A DNA stretch of 7,169 nt from Oceanospirillaceae bacterium UBA1126 (GTDB taxonomy: Bacteria > Pseudomonadota > Gammaproteobacteria > Pseudomonadales > Balneatricaceae). Shown here piece after piece: positions 6,045 through 7,169 of the stretch. The position numbers and the translations under genes were made by a program. The stretch lies in the NCBI GenBank assembly GCA_002312935.1, contig DCAT01000185.1, positions 1 through 7,169 of the forward strand, given 5' to 3'. The notes beneath the pieces were generated by a model. It was given only the letters and a program-made list of their open reading frames with translations. It was not told the DNA's origin and ran no database searches. Within the stretch, counting starts at the first letter, position 1, and every line of letters starts with the position of its first letter.

Positions 6045-6962
6045 TTAACATTTGCTGGATGAGTTTTTAGGCTGAACCAGCACTAAGCCAATGAGCATAA
6101 AACTAAGAGCTAGCCAAATAAGGGGAGTATGGCGTTCGCCGAGTATTATCATGCCAAGGAATACGCCTGATAAGGTAACGATGTAAGCCACTTGGCTAGC
6201 AAATACCGCACCGGTTCTGCCCACTAACCAAATGTAACCAGTATAAGTCACCACGTGTAACAGGCTGTTTGCTACAATAGCCCACTCAACAGAGGTCCAG
6301 GGTTGACTTAAATCTACCCATGACCCAGTAGCCAAGGTGATGGGAGTGCAAATGACCAGGCCAATAATAGAAGCGCCACGTAAGGTAGTTAGCGCGTCGA
6401 TATTAGTAGGCGTTTTATGGGCTAGGTAATTACCTTCAACACCATAAAATAATGGTGCAATAAGAGCCAGTAACATAAATAGGCCAACACCTTGGCTGCT
6501 AAAGTCTGCTTTTGGGCCAAGGATTAATGCGATAGCTACAGCGCCTAGAAGAATACCCAGCATACGAATTCTGTTGAACCGTTCACTTCTAATCAGCAAG
6601 GCGACAATGAGCGCAAACATAGGTACTGTAGCGATACCAATGGCCAATAACCCAGCGGGTAAGTGTGCAGCTGCGATGTAGGTAAACGTGTTTGGAACAA
6701 TGGTACCAACCAAAGCCACAATAGTGTAAAAGCGGATGTGGGCCCAGCTCATGGGTAGAGGAGTTTTCTGAAAAACAGAAATAATGCTGAGTAATAAAGC
6801 CCCCAATGCCAGTTGCCAAAAAATCAACCCCAAGGGCTGATAACCTGTAGAAACCGCATGTTTGGTAATGACGAGAGTACTGCCCCATACGCTACCTAAT
6901 AAAAGCAGCCATGCTAAGGCAAAAAAGTTTGCTGTATGTTTGTTTTTAGAAGAGTTCTTCAC
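6045..6962 (-). CDS. EamA/DMT family permease, substrate unknown
   Basis: This is an inner-membrane protein of 305 residues with about ten hydrophobic helices arranged as two repeated EamA halves, the drug/metabolite transporter layout. Seen: a short basic N-terminus (MKNSSKNK), helix 1 with GSVWGSTLVITKHA at 23-36, NTFTYIAAAHLPAGLLAIG at 91-109 ending the typical helix 3-4 region, a break near 130-133, and a second half from about 157 with RTGAVFASQVAYIVTLSGVF at 239-258 and GERHTPLIWLALSFMLIGLV at 265-284, the usual end of an EamA domain. Family members export amino acids, nucleobases or other metabolites; nothing here identifies the substrate. The start is GTG at 6962-6960, with no good ribosome site; it overlaps the stop of a possible upstream 36-codon ORF, so translation may be coupled. 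A later internal start would cut into helix 1 and is less likely. Confidence 0.9.
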   Translation of the reverse strand: MKNSSKNKHTANFFALAWLLLLGSVWGSTLVITKHAVSTGYQPLGLIFWQLALGALLLSIISVFQKTPLPMSWAHIRFYTIVALVGTIVPNTFTYIAAAHLPAGLLAIGIATVPMFALIVALLIRSERFNRIRMLGILLGAVAIALILGPKADFSSQGVGLFMLLALIAPLFYGVEGNYLAHKTPTNIDALTTLRGASIIGLVICTPITLATGSWVDLSQPWTSVEWAIVANSLLHVVTYTGYIWLVGRTGAVFASQVAYIVTLSGVFLGMIILGERHTPLIWLALSFMLIGLVLVQPKNSSSKC

Positions 6963-7069
6963 GGAGTGTTTGGCCTGACCTTTTTGCCTAGGTGCAGGTT
7001 AACACCTAGGTGGCGCACGTCCGCCGAAGCTATGCACACTTGTTGCTCTTTTAAAAGCACATCATTCAT
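6959..7069 (-). CDS. Possible 36-codon leader ORF upstream of the EamA permease
   Basis: An ATG at 7069-7067 opens a frame of 36 codons ending in TGA at 6961-6959; the stop shares bases with the GTG start of the permease (GTGA overlap), a configuration typical of translational coupling. The peptide starts MNDVLLKEQQ, is hydrophilic, contains the repeated tripeptide HLG (HLGVNLHLG) encoded by the CCTAGG inverted repeat, and ends KKVRPNTP. I recognise no family. No clear ribosome site precedes the ATG, though a promoter-like sequence ends just upstream, so it could be read nearly leaderless. An in-frame GTG lies four codons further upstream. It may be a chance ORF. Confidence 0.25.
   Translation of the reverse strand: MNDVLLKEQQVCIASADVRHLGVNLHLGKKVRPNTP
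6987..7010. repeat. CCTAGGTG inverted repeat before the EamA gene
   Basis: CCTAGGTG (6987-6994) and CACCTAGG (7003-7010) form a perfect eight-base inverted repeat around an eight-base loop (CAGGTTAA). Because CCTAGG is itself palindromic, the two arms are also near direct repeats. No T run follows on either strand in the sense needed for a terminator. It lies 25 to 48 bases before the GTG start of the permease and could be an operator or an mRNA hairpin. Confidence 0.55.
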
Positions 7070-7079
7070 TTTAAGGCTC

Positions 7080-7147
7080 ACTAAAGAAGGTAGTATTTGT
7101 TAACTCAAAACATGCCGCATAGTTGCACTAAATTAAAGTGATGTAAA
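7080..7147 (-). promoter_or_regulatory. Candidate promoter region of the EamA permease
   Basis: Two overlapping leftward possibilities are seen. TTTACA (7147-7142) with AACTAT (7124-7119) at 17 bases has a good -35 but poor -10. TTGAGT (7108-7103) with TTTAGT (7085-7080) at 17 bases matches four of six in each box. The spacer of the first contains CACTAAATTAAAGTG (7126-7140), a four-base inverted repeat that could be an operator. Beyond this the last 20 bases show nothing identifiable. No gene can be supported in 7070-7169. Confidence 0.3.
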
Positions 7148-7169
7148 CGCATTTTTTGGCTTTCGAATA

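Noticed and set aside
6589..6888. 99-codon minus-strand ORF inside the EamA gene
   Set aside because: It is an alternate frame of the permease; its composition (many His, Tyr, Cys) is typical of a frame-shifted membrane protein.
7032..7105. Short plus-strand ORF of about 23 codons in the right-hand region
   Set aside because: Too short, with no ribosome site or context to support it.

Overview
The window looks like an ordinary chromosomal stretch of a gammaproteobacterium, probably a free-living or marine one. This rests on YajQ, PanE, AstA and TrhO all resembling their gammaproteobacterial versions, moderate GC by eye, standard Shine-Dalgarno sites and bacterial start/stop usage. I cannot name a genus. 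No RNA genes, CRISPR arrays, insertion sequences or prophage genes are visible.

Layout. Positions 1-3104 hold three minus-strand genes, read from right to left: a PanE-type 2-dehydropantoate 2-reductase (3104-2124), arginine N-succinyltransferase AstA (2056-1010), and the N-terminal 330 residues of a thiamine-diphosphate (ThDP) enzyme of the acetolactate-synthase-like family (991 to beyond the left edge). The AstA/ThDP gap is only 18 bases, so these two are very likely co-transcribed; the 67-base panE/astA gap contains a TATAAT box and a perfect 14-base palindrome. Divergent from panE, across 55 bases, lies yajQ (3160-3642), followed by a 12-helix major facilitator transporter (3700-4914). 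The MFS stop codon directly abuts the stop of the convergent trhO gene (5904-4915), a tRNA uridine-34 hydroxylase. Upstream of trhO is a 140-base gap holding a strong hairpin and a plausible promoter, then an EamA/DMT-family permease (6962-6045) with a GTG start. That GTG overlaps the stop of a possible 36-codon leader ORF (7069-6959). The last 100 bases are a promoter-like region with inverted repeats.

How the genes might work together. PanE makes pantoate for coenzyme A; AstA uses succinyl-CoA to start arginine degradation; the ThDP enzyme acts on an unknown 2-oxo acid. The most notable context is astA beside panE and a ThDP enzyme, with no other ast genes visible. The panE-yajQ neighbourhood resembles a synteny that I recall from enterobacteria. 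YajQ and TrhO are housekeeping-type genes, and both permeases are of unknown substrate. I see no convincing previously undescribed system. The observations worth checking are small: the astA context, a homopolymeric C8 run inside panE, the leader ORF with its CCTAGG inverted repeat, and the trhO leader hairpin.
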